From Setoptus koraiensis (lineage: Eukaryota > Arthropoda), in contig CM106585.1 of NCBI GenBank assembly GCA_048013815.1, positions 6,138,001 through 6,202,000 on the forward strand: DNA of 64,000 nt, read 5' to 3'. The position numbers and the translations under genes were made by a program. Each line of letters opens with the position of its first letter. Positions within the stretch are counted from its first letter, which is position 1. Shown here in pieces: positions 43,919-53,387 of this stretch. The notes under the pieces are model-generated. The model did no database searches. It was not told the origin of the DNA and worked only from the letters and a program-made list of their open reading frames with translations.

Positions 43919-46105
43919 ATGTCGTTCAACGGATCTATTTCCATCAATCAGAATATCCAAGTTGTTGTAAGATGCCGCCCACCGAATCCACATGAACAGG
44001 ACAGTATATTGAATTTCACAGACAATGAAGTTAAATTATCTCGGATAGAGAAAGCCTTCGTCTTCGATCGTGTCTTCGACGACACAGCCAGTCAATTCGA
44101 TGTGTATAAAACCGTGGCGGAGCCTCTCATAAAACAGGTACTACTAGGCTTTAACTGTACCATATTTGCTTATGGCCAAACTGGAACTGGTAAAACATAT
44201 ACAATGGAGGGAAAGCATAGTGACACAGATGCCACATGGGAAGATGATCCAGATAGTGGCATAATACCTCGTTCACTAAATCATCTTTTTGATGTATTAA
44301 CAAAACAAGAGAACGACTATGCAGTTCATGTATCCTTCTTGGAATTGTACAACGAGGAGGCATACGATCTCTTGGGTTCCCCGGATGAAAGTTTATTAAC
44401 TAAATTAAAAATATACGATGATGCAAATAAGAAGGGCTCAGTCATTATCGGTGGATTGAAAGAAACAAACGTCAAATCAAAATCAGAGATTTACGACATT
44501 TTTAGGCTCGCGGCATCGAAACGTCAAACCGCGGCGACACAACTCAACGCCTGCTCATCTAGATCGCATACAATTTTCAGCGTAACAGTGCGCTTGAAAG
44601 AAGGTTCATTGGGAGGTGGCGATGAACTACTTAGGATCGGCAAGCTAAATTTAGTTGATCTGGCGGGTAGCGAATGTGTTGGCCGTTCGGGAGCCAAGGC
44701 CGTTCGAGCACGCGAGGCCGGAAACATTAATCAGTCATTACTAACTTTAGGCAGAGTCATCACAGCTCTTGTCGAAAAGGCACCACATATTCCATATCGT
44801 GAATCAAAATTGACAAGAATCTTGCAAGATTCTCTTGGCGGTACAACAAAAACATCGATCATTGCAACTATATCACCTGCCATAACTGACCTAGAAGATA
44901 CCTGCAGTACTCTGGAGTATGCCCAGAGAGCGAAGAAAATTACTAATAAACCTGAAATAAATCAACAGTTGAAGCAAGAGAGATCCACAATAGAATACCA
45001 TCAAGAGATTCAAACATTGCATGATAGGTATCAATGTGAATTATCGGCAATGGAAATGAAGATAAGGAATGAAATCACTGATGAATGGAAAGCTGCAAAT
45101 GCCAAGCTCGAGCTTCAGTACAACCAGTCAACTCAGGAAATGTTAGCTCAACATAAGATTGATTTAGCGAAATGCTTCGCCGAACTACAATCGAAAGATG
45201 AAGAAATTCAAAGTTTGAAGCAAGCAGGAAAGCAAATCGAGGAAGCCTGGAAGCTCAAATATTCTAAACTCGAAAAGGAGCTTGATGAATCCATAGCCCA
45301 GCATAAGCTGGAGACTGAAAAATTGAACGAAAAAATTCACAGCTTGGAGGGGCTTATTAGAATAAGTGAAGAAAAGTATACTTTACTGGACGAACGCCAT
45401 AAAAAGCGTGAACTTATGTTCGAAGATCAAATTTCAATCAACAAATCAACTCAGGAAATATTAGCTCAACATAAGATTGATATAGCCAAATACTCGGCCG
45501 AACTACAATCGAAAGATGAAGAAATTCAAAGTTTGAAGCAAGCAGGAAAGCAAATCGAGGAAGCCTGGAAGCTCAAATATTCCAAACTCGAAAAGGAGCT
45601 TGATGAACCCATAGCCCAGCATAAGCTGGAGACTGAAAAATTGAACGAAAAAATTCACAGCTTGGAGCGGCTTATTAGAATAAGTGAAGAAAAGTATACT
45701 TTACAGGACGAACGCCATAAAAAGCGTGAACTCATGTTCGAAGATCAAATTTCTCAATTAGAGTTGGAGCTTAAAAAAGTTAAACCTGTTGAAGACAACA
45801 CTAGCAATAGTCCAACAACTAGCAGAGTAACACAGAAAAGAGTCCGCAAGATTATGCCAACTGTTACGGAATCAGAATATGCCAATATTACGTTCGACGA
45901 TATGAATACCTCAACTGATGAGATAGCCCAATTCACTAAGAAGCCATCTCGAAAAAGAACTATCAAGACCCCCCAAGCTAATGGATTGAGTGGCAAGAAA
46001 AGAAGAATCCAACACGAAAAAGCGGACGCTGCTCAATTGTCACCCCTAGAACAACCCATCGCTAGAGCAACTCGCTCAAGGGCGAGAAAGAAATTAGATT
46101 TTTGA
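43919..46105 (+). CDS. Kinesin-5 (Eg5/Klp61F-type) motor, short form
   Basis: A 728-residue intronless ORF. The N-terminal motor (about 12-350) begins NIQVVVRCRPPNP. It has the P-loop GQTGTGKT (86-93), switch I NACSSRSH (about 210-217), switch II DLAGSE (about 247-252), and the kinesin-5 hallmark stretch NINQSLLTLGRVITALVEK with YRESKLTRILQDSLGGTTKT. A neck and charged coiled coil follow (about 350-640), containing two nearly identical 106-residue tandem units. The tail is basic and Ser/Thr-rich, ending ATRSRARKKLDF. Kinesin-5 homotetramers slide antiparallel spindle microtubules. Family members are about 1000-1070 residues with a C-terminal BimC box; no BimC box was recognised and the stalk is short, so tetramer formation is uncertain. 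It converges on the MRTO4-like gene 66 bases away. Confidence 0.92.
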   Translation: MSFNGSISINQNIQVVVRCRPPNPHEQDSILNFTDNEVKLSRIEKAFVFDRVFDDTASQFDVYKTVAEPLIKQVLLGFNCTIFAYGQTGTGKTYTMEGKHSDTDATWEDDPDSGIIPRSLNHLFDVLTKQENDYAVHVSFLELYNEEAYDLLGSPDESLLTKLKIYDDANKKGSVIIGGLKETNVKSKSEIYDIFRLAASKRQTAATQLNACSSRSHTIFSVTVRLKEGSLGGGDELLRIGKLNLVDLAGSECVGRSGAKAVRAREAGNINQSLLTLGRVITALVEKAPHIPYRESKLTRILQDSLGGTTKTSIIATISPAITDLEDTCSTLEYAQRAKKITNKPEINQQLKQERSTIEYHQEIQTLHDRYQCELSAMEMKIRNEITDEWKAANAKLELQYNQSTQEMLAQHKIDLAKCFAELQSKDEEIQSLKQAGKQIEEAWKLKYSKLEKELDESIAQHKLETEKLNEKIHSLEGLIRISEEKYTLLDERHKKRELMFEDQISINKSTQEILAQHKIDIAKYSAELQSKDEEIQSLKQAGKQIEEAWKLKYSKLEKELDEPIAQHKLETEKLNEKIHSLERLIRISEEKYTLQDERHKKRELMFEDQISQLELELKKVKPVEDNTSNSPTTSRVTQKRVRKIMPTVTESEYANITFDDMNTSTDEIAQFTKKPSRKRTIKTPQANGLSGKKRRIQHEKADAAQLSPLEQPIARATRSRARKKLDF
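45118..45753 (+). repeat. 318-bp in-frame tandem duplication in the kinesin stalk
   Basis: Two 318-bp (106-codon) units, about 45118-45435 and 45436-45753. They differ at only a handful of sites, for example DLAKCFAEL versus DIAKYSAEL, DESIAQH versus DEPIAQH, and LEGLIR versus LERLIR. The duplication keeps frame and coiled-coil character. Confidence 0.95.
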
Positions 46106-46167
46106 TATTTGTACCCCTCATAATTGTTCAAACAAAGGTATTATACTCACAAAATTACTCACTATCA

Positions 46168-46173
46168 TTTATT
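46168..46173 (-). promoter_or_regulatory. AATAAA overlapping the MRTO4-like stop
   Basis: On the minus strand the TAA stop (46174-46172) shares two bases with AATAAA (46173-46168), the same arrangement as in the TFIIA gene. Confidence 0.6.
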
Positions 46174-46594
46174 ATAGTTTTACAAATTTTAAATCTTTAG
46201 TCTCCAGATTAGCGGATGCAAGCAAGCGATTATCTAATTCGGGCCGGTCTGTTTCTTGGATTCGTTGAGTCAATTCGTCGCATTGTTGATTTGTGAAAAT
46301 ATATCCATAGTGACCGTTCAGAGTGAAATCCTCAAGAGACGCCTTTTTCCTCGCCTGTTTCAGAGCCAACCTGAATAAGGTGTTCTTGCCAGCGAACATA
46401 CGACCTTCTGGTTTTATATTCAATCTGAGTGACATCAGAACGTCGCTCTTCAGTCCGTCTACATCCATAACAAAAAGATTTTTGTATTGGGCAAAGTATT
46501 GCTTAACTTGATCTATCATGGAACCCTTGTGTTCTTTGCCCTTCTTCTTGACTTGCGTCAGATGAACTACTTTGTTTCTTTTTGATTTGACCAT
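46172..46594 (-). CDS. MRTO4-like ribosome assembly factor, short
   Basis: A 140-residue intronless ORF with ATG at 46594. MVKSKRNKVVHLTQVKKKG resembles the N terminus of MRTO4/Mrt4 (MPKSKRDKKVSLT in human), followed by an L10-type domain with YKNLFVMDVDGLKSDVLMSL, RMFAGKNTLFRLALKQA and GHYGYIFTNQQCDEL. Mrt4 is a paralogue of stalk protein P0 that occupies its rRNA site during 60S assembly in the nucleolus. Family length is about 220-240, so the C-terminal third (second domain) is missing: the stop follows TKDLKFVKL and overlaps AATAAA, so this is a finished 3' end and not an exon boundary. It may be a trimmed paralogue. The sequence is diverged from the human protein, so I keep to family level. 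Confidence 0.8.
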   Translation of the reverse strand: MVKSKRNKVVHLTQVKKKGKEHKGSMIDQVKQYFAQYKNLFVMDVDGLKSDVLMSLRLNIKPEGRMFAGKNTLFRLALKQARKKASLEDFTLNGHYGYIFTNQQCDELTQRIQETDRPELDNRLLASANLETKDLKFVKL

Positions 46595-46834
46595 GTTGGG
46601 TTTTTGTTTTAATTAATTATAGATTTAATAATGTTTTGAATCGCTTGCCCAGATAGACACCAACAAGCACGTGTATTAATATATTGTTGATGGAGTGGTA
46701 TCCAAGCACATGAGCATAATTTAGAAAGCAGCGCGAAATTCGATTTGTTAAAAATTTTTTTGGTGCAGGCCCTGATAGCTCGCGTATCGCGACTAAATAG
46801 AGTTCTTTACGAAAACAACTAGTGGAGGACAAGA

Positions 46835-47200
46835 CTCTGGGTTTGCAACGATAAAATTGCCCTTTCAGACACGTGCTTTTCGCCGTTTGTCATTTAGAAA
46901 TTATTCAATCAATTGAAACAAGAATCCAAAATGGTAAAATCAAGGAAAAACAATAAGCGATTCAAAGGAAGTCGATGGGAACCCAAACCACTGAAGGCTG
47001 CACCTCACTCATTTGTGATAAAGCGAGGCAAAATAGGCAAAAGTCTCCAAGAACTATTGGCAGATACTCGGTCAGTTTTGGAGCCTTTCACAGCGACTCA
47101 GCTCAAAGTGTTGAAAAAGAATAGTGTCAGAGATTTCGTCTCAGTCGCATCATGTCTGAATGTTACGCACATGTTAATCTTTACCAAAACTGGAAAGTGT
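46835..47200 (+). repeat. Partial duplicate of Peter pan 5' region
   Basis: It matches about 42510-42872, including about 90 bases of 5' flank or UTR and the first 90 codons. By eye it differs at about five sites in the coding part (about 98% identity). Confidence 0.93.
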
Positions 47201-47218
47201 GCAAACGACAAGAGCTGA
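46931..47218 (+). pseudogene. Peter pan / kinesin-5 chimeric truncated ORF
   Basis: ATG at 46931 opens a 95-residue frame identical to Peter pan (one Val to Ala and one Glu to Gly change) up to LIFTKTGKC. It then reads ANDKS and stops. From about 47199 the DNA matches kinesin-5 from about 44422 onward in the kinesin reading frame. Around 47219-47253 there are about 29 identities in 33 bases, giving VIIGELRETNV against VIIGGLKETNV; the kinesin codon for Ser became the stop. So a deletion fused the 5' part of a Peter pan copy to an internal part of a kinesin copy in frame. Peter pan and kinesin-5 lie in this order and strand upstream, so a block duplication with internal deletion explains it. 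It retains the Peter pan promoter-proximal sequence and could be transcribed; a functional product is doubtful. Confidence 0.85.
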
Positions 47219-47275
47219 GTTATTATTGGTGAATTGAGAGAAACAAACGTCGTATTGAATGATGTTACTGATGAG

Positions 47276-47281
47276 TTTATT
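47276..47281 (-). promoter_or_regulatory. AATAAA 1-7 bases past the TCF stop
   Basis: AATAAA on the minus strand directly after the TAA stop (47285-47283). A further AATAAA falls within the last sense codons (Asn-Lys). Confidence 0.55.
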
Positions 47282-47282
47282 A

Positions 47283-48329
47283 TTATTTTTTATTCATAAT
47301 ACATTTTTTCTTTCTTTTACATGGCTTGCACCAGGCCTGTTGGTTGGTCAATCCATAACGTGCCCGACACTTCTTGTCGGATTGGTCAATCCCATTGATA
47401 CTTGAAGACTTTAATTTAAGTTTTTTAGTTCTCTTTTGATTTGCGTAGTTATCCCTGGCACTCCAGCCGGGGTATTTCTGAGAATGGAGAATCTTGTCTC
47501 GATTAGCCATTTCATAAAAGGGTGCCTGTTCCTCTCTGGTCATTTGTTGCCATTGCAGGCCCAACAACTTATTGATAGCGGCAGATTCTTTAACGTTGCC
47601 CTGCGCAACAACTTTGCTTCGTCTCTGTTTCATAAAAATCATAAAAGCGTTGAGAGGTTTCTTGATGTGTTGGTGTGGTTGCTGTTGTTGTTGTTGTTGC
47701 TGTTGTTGGGGTGGTGGTGGTGGTTGTGGTTGTTGTTGTGGTGATTGTTGTGGTTGTTGTTCTAGTTTTGGTTGTGTCTGTAGTTGTTCTAATTTTGGTT
47801 GTATTTGTAGTTGTTCTAATTTTTGATGCATTGGTTGTGTATTTGATATTGAATGTTGGTGCTGGTGGTGCGGGTGATGATGATGATGATGAAGATGGGT
47901 GTCATCAAAATCTGATTTGGTGGACGATGAGGAGGAAGTTGATGTGGTGGAAAACGAAGATGATGAGGGCAATGCTGATGTGGTGCTTGCAGCAGCATAG
48001 GGTGAATATGGGCCATAATGGCCTGGTTGAAGAGAGGCATTAGGATGAAGGTGATGATGTAAATGATGCAAATGATGCAGCGTATTGTATTGATGATGTG
48101 AATATGGATGCTGATGATGGTGCGTATGTGGATAGAGTGAGCCCATATGTTGGGCATAATAGGTATTGAATGGTGTAGCTGGACTAAACTGATTAAGCTG
48201 ATTCTTTGCGCTTAGAGCGCTAAGATAAATCAGATGTTGCTTAAATTCTTGTAGGGGATCATTTTTGTATAGACTGGCATAGAGATCCGTGGGATCGTTT
48301 GCATAATTTTTGACCTCGTCGTTGTTCAT
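47283..48329 (-). CDS. pan: TCF/LEF HMG-box factor with C-clamp
   Basis: A 348-residue intronless ORF with ATG at 48329. The HMG box (about 220-290) reads [34 protein letters not shown] and [20 protein letters not shown], the TCF/LEF type. A C-clamp follows (about 316-342, [20 protein letters not shown] then RKKKC) with four Cys, as in invertebrate TCF/Pangolin. The N-terminal 215 residues are His/Ser/Pro/Gln-rich with [10 protein letters not shown] and long His and Gln runs. TCFs bind CTTTGAWS sites and recruit beta-catenin through an N-terminal DELISFKDEGE-type segment; nothing clearly like it is present ([17 protein letters not shown] is at best a remnant). Family genes usually have several exons. 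The final codons contain AATAAA, and another AATAAA lies just past the stop inside the kinesin-derived remnant. Confidence 0.88.
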   Translation of the reverse strand: MNNDEVKNYANDPTDLYASLYKNDPLQEFKQHLIYLSALSAKNQLNQFSPATPFNTYYAQHMGSLYPHTHHHQHPYSHHQYNTLHHLHHLHHHLHPNASLQPGHYGPYSPYAAASTTSALPSSSSFSTTSTSSSSSTKSDFDDTHLHHHHHHPHHQHQHSISNTQPMHQKLEQLQIQPKLEQLQTQPKLEQQPQQSPQQQPQPPPPPQQQQQQQQQQPHQHIKKPLNAFMIFMKQRRSKVVAQGNVKESAAINKLLGLQWQQMTREEQAPFYEMANRDKILHSQKYPGWSARDNYANQKRTKKLKLKSSSINGIDQSDKKCRARYGLTNQQAWCKPCKRKKKCIMNKK

Positions 48330-49922
48330 CGTTGACTAAAATTGATGGTAGTGTTAATAATACAAATAATAGTGGTAATAATAATAATAATAATAATAAT
48401 ATCAATAAAATATGTATCACATCATCATTGGTTGGCAACAGTTTGTTGTTATGTAACTTTTTTTAATTTGTTATTAGTTGCAATGTTTGTGTGCATCTTG
48501 AGCAACAATAAGATTAGAATGGCTTGTGTTTTGCGCTGGTGCGTTCAGGCATTCGCTGGCTGGTGTGTTAGCGCGGTGCTGCTGCTGCTGGATGCCGATG
48601 CACCGTGGATGCATTGCCGAGGACAGTGCGCACACACACACACTTATTCACATGAACGCGAACCAAAACTCACAGACTGCAGCAGCGCACATGACCGTGC
48701 GCTCTGCTCTTGCGGGGCACGAAATTGTAGGGGGCGCTGCGCGCCGTCCAGCCTAACAACGAACGGTCAGGTGTGCGCATGCGCGAGAAAAGTTCTTTAT
48801 CTTTGCTGCTTGTTCTTTATTCGCTGCTCGTCTGCTGTCTACTGTGGACACTGTCTGCAATTCAAATAGTTCCATTGCTGCTGCTGCTGTCTGCTCAATG
48901 TGCGAGTGTTCGCGTGTGCGTGTGTGTGTATGTGTGTGTGAATCGCGCATTCTTGAGCGTCTAATGGTCAAAATGGAGAGACGGACAAGGAATGAAGAAG
49001 AATAAAGAATGATGACGGTCGTTATGCGTCCCTCGCGCATCGTGCATCGCGCGGTGCAGAGCGCGGCGCAGCCAATCTCATCATCTTTTTGTTCAAGATG
49101 GACGCTCGCTGCTGCAGCGCAGCCACAAGCAACAGATTACCACCGCTGCTTGCACCAACCGCTGCACCGCCCGAGCTGGAGCTGGTGCAAGGCTGCACCA
49201 GCTTCGACAGCAATCCAAGCAGTTAAATCCAACGCACACACACACACGCACGCACAAGATAAGCTGCACCGTGGTTGGCTTTGCAGGCTGGTGAAGCACC
49301 ATCGGCACGCCATTAGTGCCGACCAGCGTTTCGCTGCTCGCTGCTGGGCACTGGTGCTTGGCATCGCTGGGCACTGGTAGTTGGCAGCAGCGGGCAGCAG
49401 TGGGCACGCCACCTAGCGATGGAGCTGCCGAGACTGGGCAGCGTCACGACCATAAATACACTTGTGCACTGTTTGTCTATGCTCGTGTGATGATTGGTGC
49501 ACGCAAACTTTCTCTCTGGCTGCACCAGCCTGCACCGGGCACAATCGGTGCTGCCAGCGGCGCACTCATGGGCTGCACCGGCCGGCCATTGTCAGCGGTG
49601 CTGTGGCACGGACGCACGCAAATGCTAATGTTGCCTTCGAAAAGTCTCTGACACATATCGTTGTTTGTAAAATATCGCGGCCAAATGTTAACTATATCTA
49701 CTTGAGAGCTCATGCCTGATTAGCTGCACCGCTCAAACTGGTGCACCGCTCACTGGTGCACAGCTCACTTGTGCACCGCTCAAACTCGCGCAAACGCACC
49801 ACTCGCGACGCGCTCACTGGTGCAGCACCAGTTGGTGGTGAGCCGCGCCGGGGGAGCCCCAGTGGCTAATGGCGGCCGGCAATGGTGGCCAAATAAATCA
49901 CAGTGTCGCACAGTGACTGTTC

Positions 49923-49988
49923 GGCTGTTAGCTGGTGCGGCTGTTAGCTGGTGCGGCTGTTGGTTGGTGCGGCTGTTGGTTGGTGCGG
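49923..49988. repeat. 16-bp tandem repeat (GGCTGTTAGCTGGTGC), four copies
   Basis: Units start at 49923, 49939, 49955 and 49971. The first two read TTAGCTGG and the last two TTGGTTGG. Confidence 0.9.
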
Positions 49989-52569
49989 CAACAATTATCG
50001 TTTGGCACTCCACTAATTTGCACGCCACCAATTGCGACGATATAGATGTAGCGTGTAGCGTGCAGCGGGCGCCATTGAGCCGGCACCGTTGACACAATTG
50101 TATAATTGGCCGCCGACATGAGCCATTTCGAGCATTATTAGCTCAGATAATAATAGCAGTAATCGAATTCGGCAGCGCTACGCCGAACAGCGAAGCGGAA
50201 ATGGCAGCTAAGTGTGTGTTCTAAGCGGCCGTTCGTGTGTCTGTCTGGCTGACTGTCGCTCGTTGTTGCCGATGGTGTTTGTTTGTTTGTCTGCTGTTGT
50301 TGGCGACTATGTTATATGACGGTGTCGTCAGTGGGGGCACCCAGGGCCAAATATGACAGGCCAACGACACAGCTAGACAGACGCAGCAGTGGCAGCATGA
50401 GCGGCAGCAGTTGAGACGCGGAGAGCGCTCAAAAGTTGCAAAGATTAAGATTAAAAGTTGCTCTAGATGCTCGCTGATCACGGTATCACCCATAAGCCAC
50501 ACACACAACATTGATGATAGCCGGGGCTGCGGCTGCAACTAGTGATGGATGATGATCGTTGTCATAATGATGTCGAAAGCGAGCGATTTACTTTCTTGAT
50601 TGAGCCGCGACTTAATAGTGACTGACTACTTGACAAACATAACGCACACACACACACACACAAATATAAATGTAAATGTAAATACCACAAAAATATATAT
50701 TTATACGTATAACAAGTCGGCGCTGACTTGCCAATCGGCCAGACGGCATCTTGACATGGTTAGCCGGCTGTGCAGGCCGGTAATTGTGGTGCCCGATGGT
50801 GCGGCGGCATCGGCGGCAGCTCCATTCTCCAGTCTCCAGTGCGTCTATTGGCTCAACCAATAAGCCGAGCTAATGGTGTCGAATTAGTCGAATGGTGTGT
50901 CGGCGGCTGCGAGCCACAAGCCATGCAAGCTGGCAAACTAAGCGCGATATGAGGGGCTTATGGCTGGAACAGATTGGCGAATTGTCAATGTGCCCATCGA
51001 TGCTCGCCAATGCGACTCGCTGGCGTACAGCATATAGAGAGAGAATACATATAAGAATATATACGAGAGAATATGTGCAAGACAGGACGACGACGACCGG
51101 CACGAAACGAGAGTTCTCAAGAGCAACATGTATAACATGGCGAGTTAGTTAGTTGATCGGGGCAAACGTTTCCAAATTAGAGCCGGCGACAACGACGAGA
51201 CTTGTTGAGACGTTCCAAATCATCGCCGTTTACAGATGCTCGCCGAGATGAGATTGTCATGGTGTGTGCAGCTTGTGTCAGCCCTTGGTCTATTCGTCTG
51301 ATCGTCTGTTCGTCAGTTAAAAATGACGACTGACCCTGTGTGTTTGTTTGTGTGTGTACTCAGCCCTCAATGAACTCATAAAATGGACTAGTCACACTAT
51401 TAATATACCAACAGCAGTCACTATGTTTGTTGTTGTTGCGTTGATGCGATACGTTGACGCGCTCCATTAGCCGAGAATGACATAGATGAAAATGTATGGA
51501 AAATGTTGTCGTTGTTGTTGTTGTTGTTGCTGTTCATCTTTAGATAGTTAATGCGATAAGGCCAATTTTCGGCGCACAAAACGCAAAGCAGCGCAGCGCG
51601 CACACACAACGCACACATTTACAAATTGTTAGCCTAAATGAGCTGAACGACTAGCGACAATGGCAAATCAACGCAGCAAATAGTGTTTAAAAAAACACTA
51701 TTGCATACATATATTTGGCCACAAGCAGAGCCATATCGCATGTAAACGGCGCTCGTTATAGCGCCGCTGGCCGTGGGCAAGCGCGATGCGCGGCCCATTG
51801 TGGCCGGCCAATGGCTGCTGGCGCAACAGTGCGCCCATGTTGCTCGCTGCCAAAGTGCCGGCAATGTGGCGCCCTGATGGCCGACGCGCTGCCGGCCCAT
51901 ATCAACACCATTAGTGTGCGTTATCGTCGTTATTGATATCAGTGGCGCGATATGGTTGTGGATATATCACACAATTATTATTATTATTATTATCACAATG
52001 GCAGAAATTGTATCACACCCGGCCTTTGTTTACTTTCGTGCTCGTTGTGATATACTGTCGCTGTTGTGTTGGCTGTCGCCGTTGTGATTGCTGTCGCTGT
52101 TGCGCCGTTGTGATACACTCTTGTGTCATGCCGTTGTTGCCATCACTAGGCATGGTGATTTTTGGCGAGCGACGTCACTAATTGCTCGCTCAATCAATCT
52201 ATACTGGCATAATTGCTGCCACATTGCTATATTGTTATATTAATGTGCATATAGTACAACAATGCAAGGCGACAGCAATTACAAGTCGCTTGGCGCGCTC
52301 GCGACCATGTAATTGATTAATTGCCACAACTCGCTGCTGCTGCTGATTGGCTGCTCCCAATTTGTTGTTATCCGTTCGCCAGCGAGCTCTTGTCAGTCCG
52401 TGCGCTGTCTGGCTGTCTGCTGCTGCTGCCGTCTATGAGCTCTCCACGTCAAGTGGCGAGTGCATTCAATCTCGACGCAACATCGCCAGCAGCAGTAGTC
52501 ACATCGAGCTACACAAAGCTAGCTACACACAATACAATGCAACAGAACAAAACAAAGCAGCGAAATTAA

Positions 52570-52598
52570 CGGTAGTTGCCAGCAACCGGCAACTACCG
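52570..52598. repeat. 11-bp perfect hairpin, 7-base loop
   Basis: CGGTAGTTGCC and GGCAACTACCG flank AGCAACC. Confidence 0.9.
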
Positions 52599-53357
52599 GC
52601 AGTGTGTAAGTGGCAGCATGTAATGAAAGGGCTAATTTTATCTGTTGTTTGCAAGTGTTTTGTGCCACACAAGTGATACCATTTGCCATTTGCCAGTTGC
52701 CTCTCAGTTGTCAGTTGCCTCTCGCTTGTCGGTTGCCTCTCGCTTGTCGGTTGGTTTGTCGCTGGCGACGCTCATGTTGCCTTCGGGCCAAATAAGAGAG
52801 ATGCGATGCAGATATTGTTTTTGCTCGACTTGGCGTCGCGTCTCGTTTAATTTGGCAAATTGTTGATTGGCCGCGATTATTTTGTTGCGTTTTGTTTTGT
52901 TTTGTTGCGTTGCGCTGTTATCTCGCTGTGTCGCTGTTGATACTAGCTAACTAGCAACAACTTACCAGCTTAACCAGTTTCAACGTCAAGTGCATCAAGT
53001 AGCTTTGTGCCTTTCATGCTGTTTGTATAGTGTTTGATTGTCGATCAACGCCAGCCAGCCAGCCAGCCAGCCAGTCAGTCAGCCAACAGCCACTAGTCGG
53101 CTCCGCGACAGTCTTAACAGACGACTTAGTTGCTTGTTAGCGAGAAGATTATCACCATCGCACACACTCAACTCGATGGTTTCCGCCCCGATAAGCTCGC
53201 CAAGATACATGTGTGGCGCTCTATATGTGTGCCATGCGTCTATATATGGCGCCTGTTGACGATGCGACCAAGTCGGATAGGCAAGTCGCCGCGTCGGATG
53301 TCATATGATGATATCACATAATATGATATCATACAATGCGATGATATCCGAGGCTGG

Positions 53358-53387
53358 CCACTATGTGAGAGGCATGTCACATAGTGG
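53358..53387. repeat. 11-bp perfect hairpin, 8-base loop
   Basis: CCACTATGTGA and TCACATAGTGG flank GAGGCATG. It is preceded by a cluster of ATGATATCACAT-type palindromes (53296-53350). Confidence 0.9.
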
